Source: Leptoclinus maculatus (lineage: Eukaryota; Chordata; Actinopteri; Perciformes; Stichaeidae). Taken from it: a DNA stretch of 64,000 nucleotides. Numbering within the stretch: the stretch's first letter is position 1; every line of letters starts with the position of its first letter. The notes under the pieces are model-generated. The model saw only the letters and a list, made by a program, of their open reading frames with translations, was not told where the DNA came from and searched no databases. The stretch is taken from NCBI GenBank assembly GCA_032191485.1, contig JAVDOI010000006.1:15032740-15096739 (forward strand), given 5' to 3'. A program made the position numbers and the translations under genes. This document shows positions 34,931 to 47,288 of the stretch, one piece after another.

Positions 34931-34946
34931 TCACTAGAGGGCAACC
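34931..34946 (+). promoter_or_regulatory. CTCF-like site downstream of mst1r
   Basis: TCACTAGAGGGCAACC resembles the CTCF core. Together with 21069-21085 it brackets mst1r; both are on the plus strand. Motif only. Confidence 0.3.
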
Positions 34947-36210
34947 AATGCCTCCTTCTTAAGCATGCTTCAATGGCTGCTGCAGTGATGTCTGCTGCAC
35001 TACGGCAGATAGCTCAGAACAAATATGTTACACAAACAGTACCGCTACAATATATTCACCTGAACTAACTCATTCGTTCATTCATTTCAACTCAATCAAC
35101 ACAGCACAACATGCTGTCTACACTGTGCATGTCTCCTTGTTTCCTGCGTGTAATTAATGATCTTCACAGCAAATTAAACAATTCAAGAATGTATGCACTG
35201 ATTTTCCAACTGTGGGTTCATGTGTTTAACAAAAAAAATATATTTATGTCGACCAATAAGCTTCCCACCAGGGTTAATAACTTTGGTTCTAGTATACTTG
35301 ATTTTTGTCATTGCTGCATTTTCTCTCCTTCCTGCCAAGCTTTACCTGATTTTTCTTTGTTCTAGGTTTCACTGTAAAGAGTGTTTTCGCGCTGACAAAT
35401 GGTCGATAGTGCATATGCAACACTTGTCAAGTAAAGGGTATCAACAAATGAAAGTCTCCCTAGACCTGTTTTTCCAAGCCGTATCCTGAATTTATACAAA
35501 GAAGAATTCAAACAAGATAGTTCGTCCTGAAAGAAAGTCACCTAAAATGTTATTCCTAACAGTTTTTTTCCCCCTGGAAGTCCTTATAAGCGTATCATCA
35601 AAGCAAATGACATAGGTCGGAGCCAGTACAGCCCTTGTGCTCGGTCAGGTGGATGAGAAGAAAAACACACACTGTTAGAGGTCTAAATTACGTCAGCTCA
35701 ATCAGCGTGAACACTGCATGCTTCTGTCTAATCTGTGTATCTGGCATTTGTAATACTCTCTATGAATAATTTATGGGTCTTAAAAAAAAAAAGGTACTGA
35801 AAAGGTGGCAGTAATGATGACAAGCTCTAGTTGTATTCAGGTAGAGGTTCTGGATTTGAAAATAAGGTGATGTCTGCAGCTAGATACCGAACAGAAAGAC
35901 AAAATGGTGGATATTTTTTACAGTGACCTACCATTGCATTTGAGATTGTATTTGATTTAACTAATGCAAAAGCAAACACAGGATGTAATGTGTTTAAATT
36001 TAAAGTACCTGCTCTTTCAATACCATCAGGACTTCAAAGAAATAAAAGAAATCACTGACTTGATTCAGATCGTTTAGTATTTGTAGACTGCGTGAGATAA
36101 AGAAGAGGCGAGTAGTGGGAATGAAGAGGTTAGTCAATACATAAACAGTATGAGCTGCACATGAAGCCACAATTGGAAAAGACACGTTCTGTACCTACAT
36201 CGGTACCTAC

Positions 36211-36268
36211 AGCCTCAACCTACAGTTGAGGCTTCTGCCACACTTCCCACACTTCCCACACTTCCCAT
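36211..36268. repeat. Small hairpin plus triplicated 10-mer
   Basis: AGCCTCAAC and GTTGAGGCT form 9-bp arms around CTACA (36211-36233). Directly after, the 10-mer CACACTTCCC is repeated about three times (36239-36268). No function is assigned. Confidence 0.6.
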
Positions 36269-36410
36269 GATGCAACTTGAAAGCATCTTTAATTGAAGAA
36301 TGATTGAACCAATCATCAATGCATCAATGAAAAGCCTGATTCTAACAAAAGAGTCCCTGAGCACCTACACCAAGTCGCAGATGGTCTATTTATTCAGAAG
36401 CACCACATAT

Positions 36411-36419
36411 GCCCCCCCC

Positions 36420-36474
<55 letters not shown>
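36411..36474. repeat. Microsatellite C(n) then (CA)n
   Basis: A run of C followed by about 25 CA units ending at AAACACAACC. Intergenic. Confidence 0.95.
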
Positions 36475-36477
<3 letters not shown>

Positions 36478-38394
36478 ACCCCATCTAACCCCGGTAGCAC
36501 AGTGAGGGGGAATAGCTGCACTGAAACAATCTGAGAGCAGATCCCTAAAGTGTCTGGTCTAAAATTCCTTTTGTTGTCTTCAAGTGTATATATTTATAAA
36601 TATTTTACACTTTCATTTCACACTGCCCTGGTTTTGAAGCAGGGTTCGGTTTGAGATCTGCGAAACTGCAAATATCATACAGCAGCTGTTGTGTGATCCA
36701 TGACAAACTGGACAAGGGAAAATAAATTGTGTCGAGCTGTTTACTGTCAGACTAAACGGAAGAACACAATATTAGGACAGTGAATTAGCACTCTTAGTGT
36801 AGTTGCCAAAATGTAATTCTTAAACTATAAATCATTGCTGTAGGGACCTTAGAAAAGTGGAGTGGAGTTCAAAATCCACTTCTGTGCATATGTGTTATTT
36901 TTTAACTACAGTGATGAATAAGGAGGTAATATTGTCAATGGATCACTGCTTTTAAAGTTCCAAACATGACTGTTCATTTTGATTGAGGGAGCTTTAGCAA
37001 TCTGGATGTGCATGTTGAAGCTTAAAATATGAGTGGTAGTACCAGGCATCAGATGTTCTGCACCACTTGGTATAAATTAACTTGAGGAGTATGAAAAAAA
37101 AAAGAAGCATGCCTGATTCGCTGATGTTGAGCCTTTCCTGGCAGGTGTTTTGAACTATATGCATTCATATTGTGAAGTTTTTCAACATTGCTCGAGGTTT
37201 GGTGTGAAATAGTCTGCAGAGGGAGACAGTAAAGTAATGCAACACAATAATGCATATTCGATCAGTTGTCAACAAATGTACCAATGTATCAATTTGATCT
37301 TTTGATAACAGAACCAAACAATTCTAAATTCAATACATTTCAATAACATTCTCAATAAACAAGGTTCTAAAAAATATGCATATATAACAATCTTCAAAAA
37401 GACTCTGATTACTAGTAAATGTTAACATTAGTTTGCTGCTCGTGAATTTAGTTTTAATCAAACCTTTATTTTTTTAATCACTATTTTCTTAAGAAATGGG
37501 CTGAAACCGTTATTTCTTAAAAGCCTAACTTCCTGTGCGAAAATATCTTGCAAGTGTGAGAAAGTAGCCTTTCTCACACTTTTGTTCTCTGAATTGAATC
37601 TGCTATCCTTGAGCTTGTGTACCGTCAGTAGATACCTGAATAGTGAGGCAATCTTCCTCCCTCTCCCTTGCTCTTCTCCATTGTTGCATCGCATTCAGAG
37701 GGAGGATGGAGAGCTGGAAGGTCACAGATAGAGAGAAGTGTTGTGTTTGTTCCCGTCTCTGCTCTCTGAGTGAATGTGTCCACAGATGGGATTATATTGA
37801 AAGGCAAACAGAAATTTACAGAGCAATGAAAGTGCTTTAGAGGCAAAAGGCCCTGTACAGTTGCATAGATAACTGTAACAAATACAGTTTTTCATCATCC
37901 ATCTTGTTATCAGTATGCCAGGGTATTTTGTAGTTTACAAATGCACACTTTGTTGCTGCAAAGATTCATGTTACACACACAACATGCTGAATAAGTTCTA
38001 CATATTAAATATGTTATCAAGATGAGCACGCAAATGCAAATAAAGGTGTTGCAAATATACAAGAAAATATATATATATATAAATATAAACTGTATGTCCT
38101 CATTGCTGTTCATGTACCGACTTCTAGAGTTACTTCTGCGTTTCGCACACATTTCGTCAGCACCCATTGTGCAGAGGGTGATGGATTAAACATGGAATGA
38201 TCAATGAAACAGGTTTCTGAGGAACGTGGATATGAGAGTAACTAGAGTGTATACAGAGATGCTTATATTTGTATTGATGGTGATGATATCACAGTGAGTA
38301 TTTAAACGAATGATATATATAATGATATGTATAATTTACTGGTGTAGTGGATGCTGGGTGTCATAAGGTTTTCCTGTCACTAGTACAGGCCGAT

Positions 38395-38640
38395 GTCAAC
38401 GGTTCATCAGAGTGATGGCCGGCAGGAAGAAACTGTGTCCGGTTGTTTTGGTGTAGAGTGTTCTGCAGCACCTACCGGTTCAAACATGTTGTGTCCAGGA
38501 TGTGATGGGTCTGCAGTGATGTTACCTGCCCGTTTCCTTATGATGTACGAGCAGAGAAAAGACTGGATAGTGTCTCTGTTGGAAGTCCACTTTAGGTCCT
38601 GGGAGAGGGCAGAAACCTGAAGGATTCCACAGCAGACACA
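38395..38640 (-). mobile_element. LINE remnant: 3' end of an L2/CR1-group ORF2
   Basis: On the minus strand, degenerate codons read KRAGNITADPSHPGHNMFEP, then a short gap, then QPDTVSSCRPSL and a TGATGAAC tail. This matches the C-terminal end common in fish non-LTR retrotransposons (pattern RKRAGKI-DPSHPGH...DSFFPxAI-LMN). The frame is broken and only the last 70 or so residues are traceable. The plus-strand open frame over the same bases is a shadow. Confidence 0.6.
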
Positions 38641-41600
38641 GTGTTGGTCATTGTTATAACTTGCTTTCATATTGATAGGTTGAACATTGTTTATGTGTGT
38701 GTGAAAGTACTGCACCTACACGATAGAGATAAATGAGATCCAGCTATCATACCTCTATGTCAGCTGTCTAGCTGCAATTAATTCATGTTGGCAATTGTAC
38801 CACTTGAAAGTAGTTTAAAATACTTGGAAGTACTGGTAGCATTTTTGTTTTATTTGCAGTGTAACTGTCCTGATGAATGATTGTTGTTCATGTGTTGGCA
38901 GTAATAGCTATGCTTTTTCCATTATCCATTCAGTTTGGTTGTTTATGGATAATGCTTCAGCCCATGGTATTTTTGTGTGAGAGGATAAAATCCAAGTGAG
39001 TCATACTCATGGCACACTGATGGCTTTCCCTTGTTATCAAGTTCCAGAAAGGCAAGTTGGTTATGTTAAATAAGGCAACATTTGATATTCACTGTCTGCA
39101 AGAGAGACAGTCATGCTACCCTTAAACAACCAGATGCAGCTTATTTATCTGAAATTAAGAGAAGGACAACACCGGCATGTATTCAAATCAATTCATTACT
39201 GTCGTTCATCAAGGTTAGACAAGTACACATATGGCTGGTGTTTCACAAATCCGCAACCATACTGTTTAATTGTATTTTTGAAGTATCGCAATTACCTGTT
39301 TACAGTAAAACTGAAAATTAAGCAAGTGGTTTCATGAAAAAGTAAAGTTGAAAGCAAGCAATCTTGTCTGGAACCTCTAAACATAACATTTAGTATGTAC
39401 AAGACTGTCCACATACTAAGATAAGAAGCACAATTGTGTGGTTTGTGCTGACATACTGTTAAACCTACAGTACGGATGTGATTTATGCACTACTTTGCAC
39501 ACATTACTTTGGCATGAACCTGCCCAATAATGAATTATTTACACACACACACCTGTAAATAAGATAAGATGTACTGGGCAATATAGATTTGTTCAGTCAG
39601 GGACTGCATCACCCCTCCTGCCAACAAATATATAGTTTCTGAGGGTTTTCTTGTAAATAATCTTGCAGTGGAAAGGATCAAAAGCCAAATAAGACCTCAC
39701 AAGTTTAATGAACAACCGCAATTCAAAAGGTACATCGTACTTAGGAGTCGGACTCCCACTTAACCAAACTAGACAGGACCAAATTTAGTCAAGAGAAATC
39801 AACTTTTAACAAAAGCAAGTTAACCACAAGTTAACAAGCCATGCCTACTTTCTTACATGGAAGAGCCAAAGGATCAATTTAATATTTTGGATGATCAAGC
39901 CAGGAAAGTAAACCACAGTTCCAAATATTAAACACATAAACATTCTTTGATACCTACAGTATCACAATAAGTTCACAGCGATGTTTTTATTTCTAACCTC
40001 CTGAAACAGCGAAAGATTTCTTATTGTAGCTAGTGATACTGGCCTCAAAAACAGACTTTTAACTGGCTTATCTGGACACCAGTAAACTTGATCACTTTGA
40101 AAAACTGCAAATATCATCACTTTTGTTGTTTTAGTGTTTGTTTTTAATATTTGTATTGTGGACTCTCTGGAAAGCAGTATTGCCAATGATTGGATTATCC
40201 TGGTGAAATAAAGTAAATGAATTAGTCAATAAGAACTTTCCCGCTTTAGTGACATAAATTAAACACATGGAATAAACAAATATAACAATGAATGATAATA
40301 ATCCGATCCACTCAACTACACAGAGAGGCTAATCAGATTAAACAAGTGCTGGACTAATTCCTCCTTTATCGTCGTCCTCCTCTGTTACACTGGTTTTGAC
40401 TCCTTCCGATTGCAAAAATCACACAACGACATGAAACTGTGTCAAGTTTTTAGTTTCACACTAGGCCCCAGCTTTGGAAACAGCTCAACAGTTATTTTCT
40501 TCAAGTTTAATTATCAATCCAACAAAAGTGCTAACATACATAAAATGTTCATTTAAACTGTTTAACTGAGTAACTCTGTCAATACTAATGATCTTTAATT
40601 ATCAGTGGGCTACAGTATGTGTTAAATATGAACAATGCCCTCAATAAAAGTAGTTAAGATCAGGAGATTGCTAACCTTGGATGCCTGCAGCCTGCAATGG
40701 GAAGTTGTATCACAATGTTAAAACATTTGCGTTTTTTCCCAAATTAAGTTATTTTTCTCGACCTGTATTCATTGAAGTTAAAATACACTCACCTATAAGC
40801 TCCACCACCAACCCCTGAGAAATAATAATTTTATAAGATGCTCAAACTTTAACTGGTGGGACACTGGTGCACCCGAGGAAACCCGTCGAGACCCAGAGAG
40901 AGAGAGAATATGCACAACTCCACACAGAACCCAGCTTTCTAGATTGGGTTCTAACACAGCACCTTCTTTAGGCTTTGCAACCCACTGCGACTGAGCCCCC
41001 ATGCCACCCATCCCTGAAATGCTGCATACAACGATACTATTAGTGTATGTTATTATTCCGTGACAACAACAGTCATGTCATTGTGTCCTAAATGAGAGAA
41101 GCAATAATCAATCATGTAAGCTGTCGCTAGTGGGGTTTAGACGGGTTGGTTGACAGAAAAGGTGGATGTGAGATTTTCTGTTATGCTGATCTGTATTTGT
41201 CTTCCAAAAGCCCTGTTGTGGCTTGGGAGCCTGTTGCTATGACAACCACCATTCAATACCAGCGGTGTGTAGGAAGGCGTAGAGATATGGTTGAAAATTA
41301 GCAAACGGCTTTATGCATGTTCTATAATCTATTCATGATTTTTTTTCACATATGTATGTGTGTTTCAGGGTGATGAATAAAATTAGTTTGGAAGAGTAAA
41401 ATAACATTCATTCATGTACTGAGTAACACTGGGTCATGTCTTCCCATGATTAATTCAAGGATTACTATACTGGATACGCCTCAAAGTGAATACGTTACTG
41501 TGGGTACGTTGAAAACATACTTTCTTTGACTAACTCACTCAAATTGCATATTTGGCTCATCCTTTTTATGGAGATGAGTTAGTGACCCACATCTCTCATG

Positions 41601-42961
41601 AGAATCAGCATAAGCCCAGTTCCTGCAAGTAACATATTCAAATCAAATGATGTGTTATTTCATACTGGTAAGAAATACCTTTGAGGCATTTAAATTTGGA
41701 CTTTTACATTTTTTGTATTGATTAAAGATGTTAGTGTTTACAAATCAATAGTGACCATTAAACCGATATGTCGATATAATCAAAAGTAAAATCACTTTAA
41801 TCATCACAGTACATAAGTAGGTCTTAATATTAAACATGGTTATCAACAAAAAAATGAATTCAGAGACGAGCAGAAACTACATCCAATGTTATATATCTAA
41901 AATGATGCAACTTCACATTTTGTCATCGTGTTTCAGAAAAAGAATCCATCACCATTTTGGCATTACTCTAATCAGCTACATGTTTTTTAAACCGTGGATA
42001 CAACATATGCATCGGTTGTAACCTGCAGCAATTAGGAAGAAGAGTACCACTGTTTATTAAAAGTGCAGACCCAAAGGCAGACCTCATAAACTCTGAAGCA
42101 CAAGAGAACTCAGATAAATTGCCTTTCCACATGAGCAGAGAGACCACAGTAATTACAAGGATGTGAAACCTTTGAAGAATGTTAATATATGTGTTGCTGC
42201 TTTGTCCCAAGAGCACGAGCCAATACAAATGGACTAAACTAGTGTGTTACCGTTGAATTGTACTCTTTTTACTGAGTTAAGGCTTTGAATTAAAAGTTGG
42301 GGACTCGGGTTACACGTGATATTTCACAATTTAGCTCATTTCTCTTCACAGTGAAGTGGATTGTTATGGACTGTTTGCTTTGACACAGAAACCAGAGATA
42401 CACCACCTGTTAGGAGCTGATCAACATTATGGACATCCGGTCTTGCTGTGTTGTGGTAGCCATGGTAACCTCAAAGAGCACCAAATGTTCTGCTTGAAGT
42501 GTGAGAGTATCATCTGTGACACTGTGCCTCCTCCCTGTATGGAAGACAAACAGTAGAAACCCATGTGACTTCTCCAACTATCGAGATGATTTACTCTTAA
42601 AGGACCAATTCACCACATTCCAAAAAAACACACAAACACACAAAACACACAAAAAAACACATTTTTGCACTTCGCTAAAATTTTGGTTTTATTTACTTTC
42701 TGAGATATATTTCCAATAATGGGGGTGATTAAAATGCCATTCTCAGCCATTTTAAAGTCTCGAATGCAACATGTCTTTCTAGAAACAGTGTCACAGTTAT
42801 AAGTCTGGATAATTCACAGAACACTGTCAGCAGTTTTACTATCAAAACAGACTATTTATTTTATAGATGTGTTGTTGGAATTCATCAAAAAACACTTGAT
42901 GAAACAACTCAAGCAAGCAGACGAATTTGCAAAAACATTGACACAAATGTTAGCATTCTAA

Positions 42962-43065
42962 AATGTTATTACATTACATTTATTTAGTTAGTATCCAAAG
43001 TAACTTACAATAAGTGCAATCAGCCATGTGGGTACAACCCCCAAAAAGTGCAAGAATGAAATAAC
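42962..43065 (+). repeat. Common fish short repeat (SINE-like), fragment
   Basis: ATTACATTACATTTATTTAG followed by TATCCAAAGTAACTTACAAT and AAGTGCAATCAGCC is a diverged copy of the motif 'ATTTAGCTGACGCTTTTATCC' next to 'AAAGCGACTTACA' that occurs throughout teleost genomes. No tRNA-like head is seen here. Confidence 0.5.
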
Positions 43066-43276
43066 ACTCAGTTCCTGAAATTCTTTTCCTTGTTCATGTA
43101 AAATGCTGCATGTTATAGGAAGATAAATAATAAAACAATAAAACTTGACTTTACGTAGAATGAATCTCAGAACTTAAATATGTCTAAATTATGAAGCTGG
43201 TTTAGTTAGAATATATATTTCAACAAGTATTAGTGAATACATAAAGGTGCGATATACTGGATCGGGAGCATTTCTA

Positions 43277-43520
43277 TTGCTTCTCATCGGCTCTCAACAA
43301 GGCGACGGCTGAGCCGGTGGCTCACAGCTCACGGTGCTAACAGCCCAGAAAAGGCTAACGGTGTTTACTTGAGGGGGAACCGGAGGGTGGGTGCTACGCT
43401 TCGGCAATGACACCGTGGGTCGGGACAGCGTTTATTAGCTGTACCTGCTTTATGAGTGCAGTGCAGAGCGGTGGCTATGACCCAGTGTGGCTCACGTGCA
43501 CCAACAGGCACTTTTCAGTA
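43277..43520 (+). repeat. Dispersed repeat family B, copy 1
   Basis: Aligns collinearly with 49940-50200: CTCTCAACAAGGCGACGGCT..GAGCC, GGTGCTAACAG, GGTGTTTACTTGAGGGGGAA..CCGG, GTCGGGACAG, TATGAGTGCAG and GCAGAGCGGTGGC. It is GC-richer than its surroundings. Open frames over it are short and not conserved between the copies. Confidence 0.65.
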
Positions 43521-44109
43521 TAGCTGAAACCTCCTTTTACATGATTTATTATATTATAGTATTCTGAATTTGAACAGTCATGGTTTTATGTATTTTTGAT
43601 GTTTATGTATTCACTTTTAGCATTAATAACACGTTACATGTTGTATAATTACAACTGTTTTCTTAGGAAACCTTTTAAATTTCCTCAGAAACAGCTTCAC
43701 GAGCTGTCAAGGTCTCCACTGATGCCTGTGAGAAGCATGCATTCAGCCCTTCAAAGGTTTCCATCACAGACCCCATGACTATTGGTTTTGGTTTCTATGA
43801 CAACTAAGTTGAACTATAAGTTGACTCATCTTTTACAAGCTTCAGTACATGAATGTGGAGAAAAAAATATTTTGGTCAGAATATGATTTCAGGGCCAATC
43901 CTGCACCAAGAAGAAAGAAAATGAATCCTATTTTGTTAAAACGATCGTTTGACCTAAAGACATTTGCCTCTGTGATAACTTAACGTATTCAGATTTTTTT
44001 TTAATTTACAATTACCTGTTGCTAGAATATTCCTAAAACAAGGGAAACTGCACCAGGATCAATTCATGTCAGGTCTGACTCTGAGACAGTGTGAGTTAAG
44101 AGGGTTATT

Positions 44110-44129
44110 TTTATATATATACTATATAT

Positions 44130-44168
<39 letters not shown>
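44110..44168. repeat. (TA)n/(CA)n microsatellite
   Basis: TA-rich start then about 17 CA units. Intergenic. Confidence 0.95.
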
Positions 44169-44172
<4 letters not shown>

Positions 44173-47100
44173 TATGTATGTGTGTATATCCTCCAAGAAG
44201 AGACTGTCAGGGATTTCAGGCAAGAAGACAGACTTGTTGAAACAGTGAAGCAGGGGAGTCACTCGAGTCCATTCATAGACTTACAAATGCTAGATAAACT
44301 AGATGCAGCCATGGTAACATAAGGATGAGCAGAGCATTGATAGTTTCAGAGACGCACAGTGAGGTACTGCCTGCGAGCTTTGTGACGCAGATTCTGTATT
44401 TGCATATGCTTCTACTGTATGACAGACTAAAAAAGCTTTCTTGTGGATAATTACAACGGATGTGAATCAAATTAGAGGAATATGCTGCACGGGATGTTGG
44501 ACGTACTGTTTTTATTGGGAGGCAGAGAGAAAGCTTTCTTTTTTAGGAGATATTTTAATCTCCACTGAATTATTTGTGGTAAAAAATGACTTGAGTGATG
44601 GCTAATGAATTATGAAGTGTAGGGATCCTACATATTGCGTCACCTAAACAGCAACAGTTACCAGTTTCTCATTTATCAGGCAGCTATGAGTGTTGAAGGT
44701 CAAAATTCCATGTGGATCTACTTTCAAATGACTGGCAATGCAAGTGACTGAAACCATTTTAACTGACTTCATGGCACACCTTAAAATATTGAGATCAACA
44801 GATTAACTTAATTAGAACTGCGCCTAGTAAATGGCAACAGAAGATCTACTAATAGTAGAGTGTACTGAGTCAAAGACCAGAGGAAGACCACGGAAGTTAT
44901 TCTGACTACAAGACTCATTCAATCCTCTGATATGATTATACGGATTCAGCCACCAAAGTTTTAATTTGAATTTAGCAATAATCATAATATTCCAAATACT
45001 CCTGGAGTCTAAGAGATTTTAAAATGGTCCTAAAAGTTGCTTTAGGAATCTTTGCCGTGTGATTTGTTAGCGCAAACTGTTTTTTATTATATTTGTATCA
45101 TATGGCACTAAACACTGCAATATCTATGTCCCTGAAGAGGCTGTTACTATGGTGACAGCGCACCAAAATGGTGGATGTCACTGGCAATTTAGCTGTTGTA
45201 AATGCAAAGTCATTGATTATCAGAACATAAACATACTATGAGAATGGACTTTAGACATATTTTGCAGAATTTAAAAAAAATCCTTCAGTCATGAGGTGGT
45301 CGGCAGTTCAGGGAAGAAACTGGAGAGTTAAGTCTCAATGCTGTCGTGATATGTCTATCATTCATGACTTGTGCAAGACATATTTGTGCTTCTGGCAATA
45401 TGTCGGAGCAGTCTCCGAAAATGGAGTTGCCTCACCTTTTATCTGAGGAATATTCAAATCTAGGGTGTACATGAGCACTATTTGTGATTTTACAAACCCC
45501 CCATCTCCTAACTGCTTTTGGTGAATATATGCTTTCATTCTACTTTAGCAACTGTGTCACTGGGGTTATACTTCTATTTCCAAGTATACTTTTACCTTTA
45601 AACTATTTAAAATTTGACTTTCCCCATTCAAATCCAGGTTTCCAATCCCAGGCAGATGTCTCAAATACACTTTTAGACCTAAACTTAGACCGCTGTGATT
45701 GACTCCCTCCTGCAGCGGAGGATTTGAGGAGGATTATAAACTTCCCGCTCTAAAATAATGACAGTGATATAAGGGATTCCAGGACTCAGATTTGTGATAC
45801 AGCACAACCTGTATTGCTAAGACAACCATGAGTTCTGGTGAGCTGTGTGATACCGGGAGTCAGAAAAGAGAGAGTAGGTGTTTTGGTGGGTAGGTGGGGA
45901 GCAGGTTAAAGATGCTCCACCACTCGCTTTCCTGTTATCCCAATGGCCTTTTAGCGGCATTACTCATTTTAGGAAGAGACACTCATGTTACATAAGCCAA
46001 TGCTACAGAGTCTGCCTACCAGCTAAAATCCCAGCATATCCTCTGTATACCTGTACATAATTGCAACGTGCTACTGATGGTCAGATCAGTTTTCTCTCTT
46101 GAAACTGCTCAGCTGCCGCATGCACACAGAGGCCCCTGTAAATTAAAGATGTCTGTGGTAGCTTTTGGAGATTTCTAAGACAAATGTTAACATAAAACAA
46201 TTGTTTCCAATGCTGTCTACTTCCAAAAATGTACATTTTCACAGAAATATTACAACAGAATACACTAAGCCCCATGAAACATGACACATGGACATTGCAG
46301 TCTCGTCCATAAGGCATGATTAAAACACACACACACATACCTTGTCAGTGAGGAGGTTGAAGGTGGTAACTGCTCCGAGTGTGCATTTGGGTGTTGTTTT
46401 CTACCTCACTTCATCACCTCTCCAGGGGCTTAGCCACCACCTAAAGAGAAAAGAGACAATGCTTAGTTTATTTTTCTACAGGTACATTTCTATGTCATGC
46501 ATCAACTCTGAAGAAGGCATACAGTCCATGTATCATTAATATGGTATGCTTAAAGTCCAAGTCCAAGCTGCTTTGGAAATGCATTTTCATACCCTTCAAG
46601 AAGTCCTGGTTTCAGTTCATTTTAGTACACTTTAAATTAATGTATGTTGTCTCTCCAACATATTGCATTTTTTTCCCGTGGACCAACAGGTATTATCATA
46701 ACTTACTTGCATTATGTAAGGTCAACCAGTGTTTTCTACCTTCCTGCCCCCATGGTGCTGTGACTAGTTACTGAATCTCTTCATCTTTTATTATTTAACG
46801 TTCATGATAAACTATGTGATACTTTGTCTTAAATCACATAATGCAAGTAATGTAATAAACAGCAACACGCCATCCTGCATCTGTCTTGGTCTATCTAAAG
46901 AAAACGTTGAAAAATCTGTAAAATCAAAGGGAACCACTACTGCTGATATTGAAAATCAGCGAGCAAACAAACCCATGACCACATAGCCATCTGTCCTGTA
47001 GGAAGAGATCCGAGATGGAGCTTTTGAGTGTGCAAGGAATAATGAATAGTTTTTTTTGGGGCGATAACATGCTCTTATTCTGGGACCAAATGGTGTCGTT

Positions 47101-47220
47101 GACCGATAATAACCAACTTCCGGAGGGACTCTGAGGAAAATAAAACTTTTGACCCTGCTCAATCACTGGTAAAAGTGCTAAAATGACGATACTATTAGCA
47201 AAACATTTGCTGCACTGGTG

Positions 47221-47230
47221 TGCACACACG

Positions 47231-47287
<57 letters not shown>
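47221..47287. repeat. (CA)n microsatellite
   Basis: About 30 CA/CG units. The cysteine/valine-rich minus-strand open frame here is a product of this repeat. Confidence 0.95.

Positions 47288-47288
<1 letters not shown>

Noticed and set aside
38393..38620. A 75-residue plus-strand open frame with cysteines
   Set aside because: It is the antisense of a LINE ORF2 remnant whose meaningful frame is on the minus strand.
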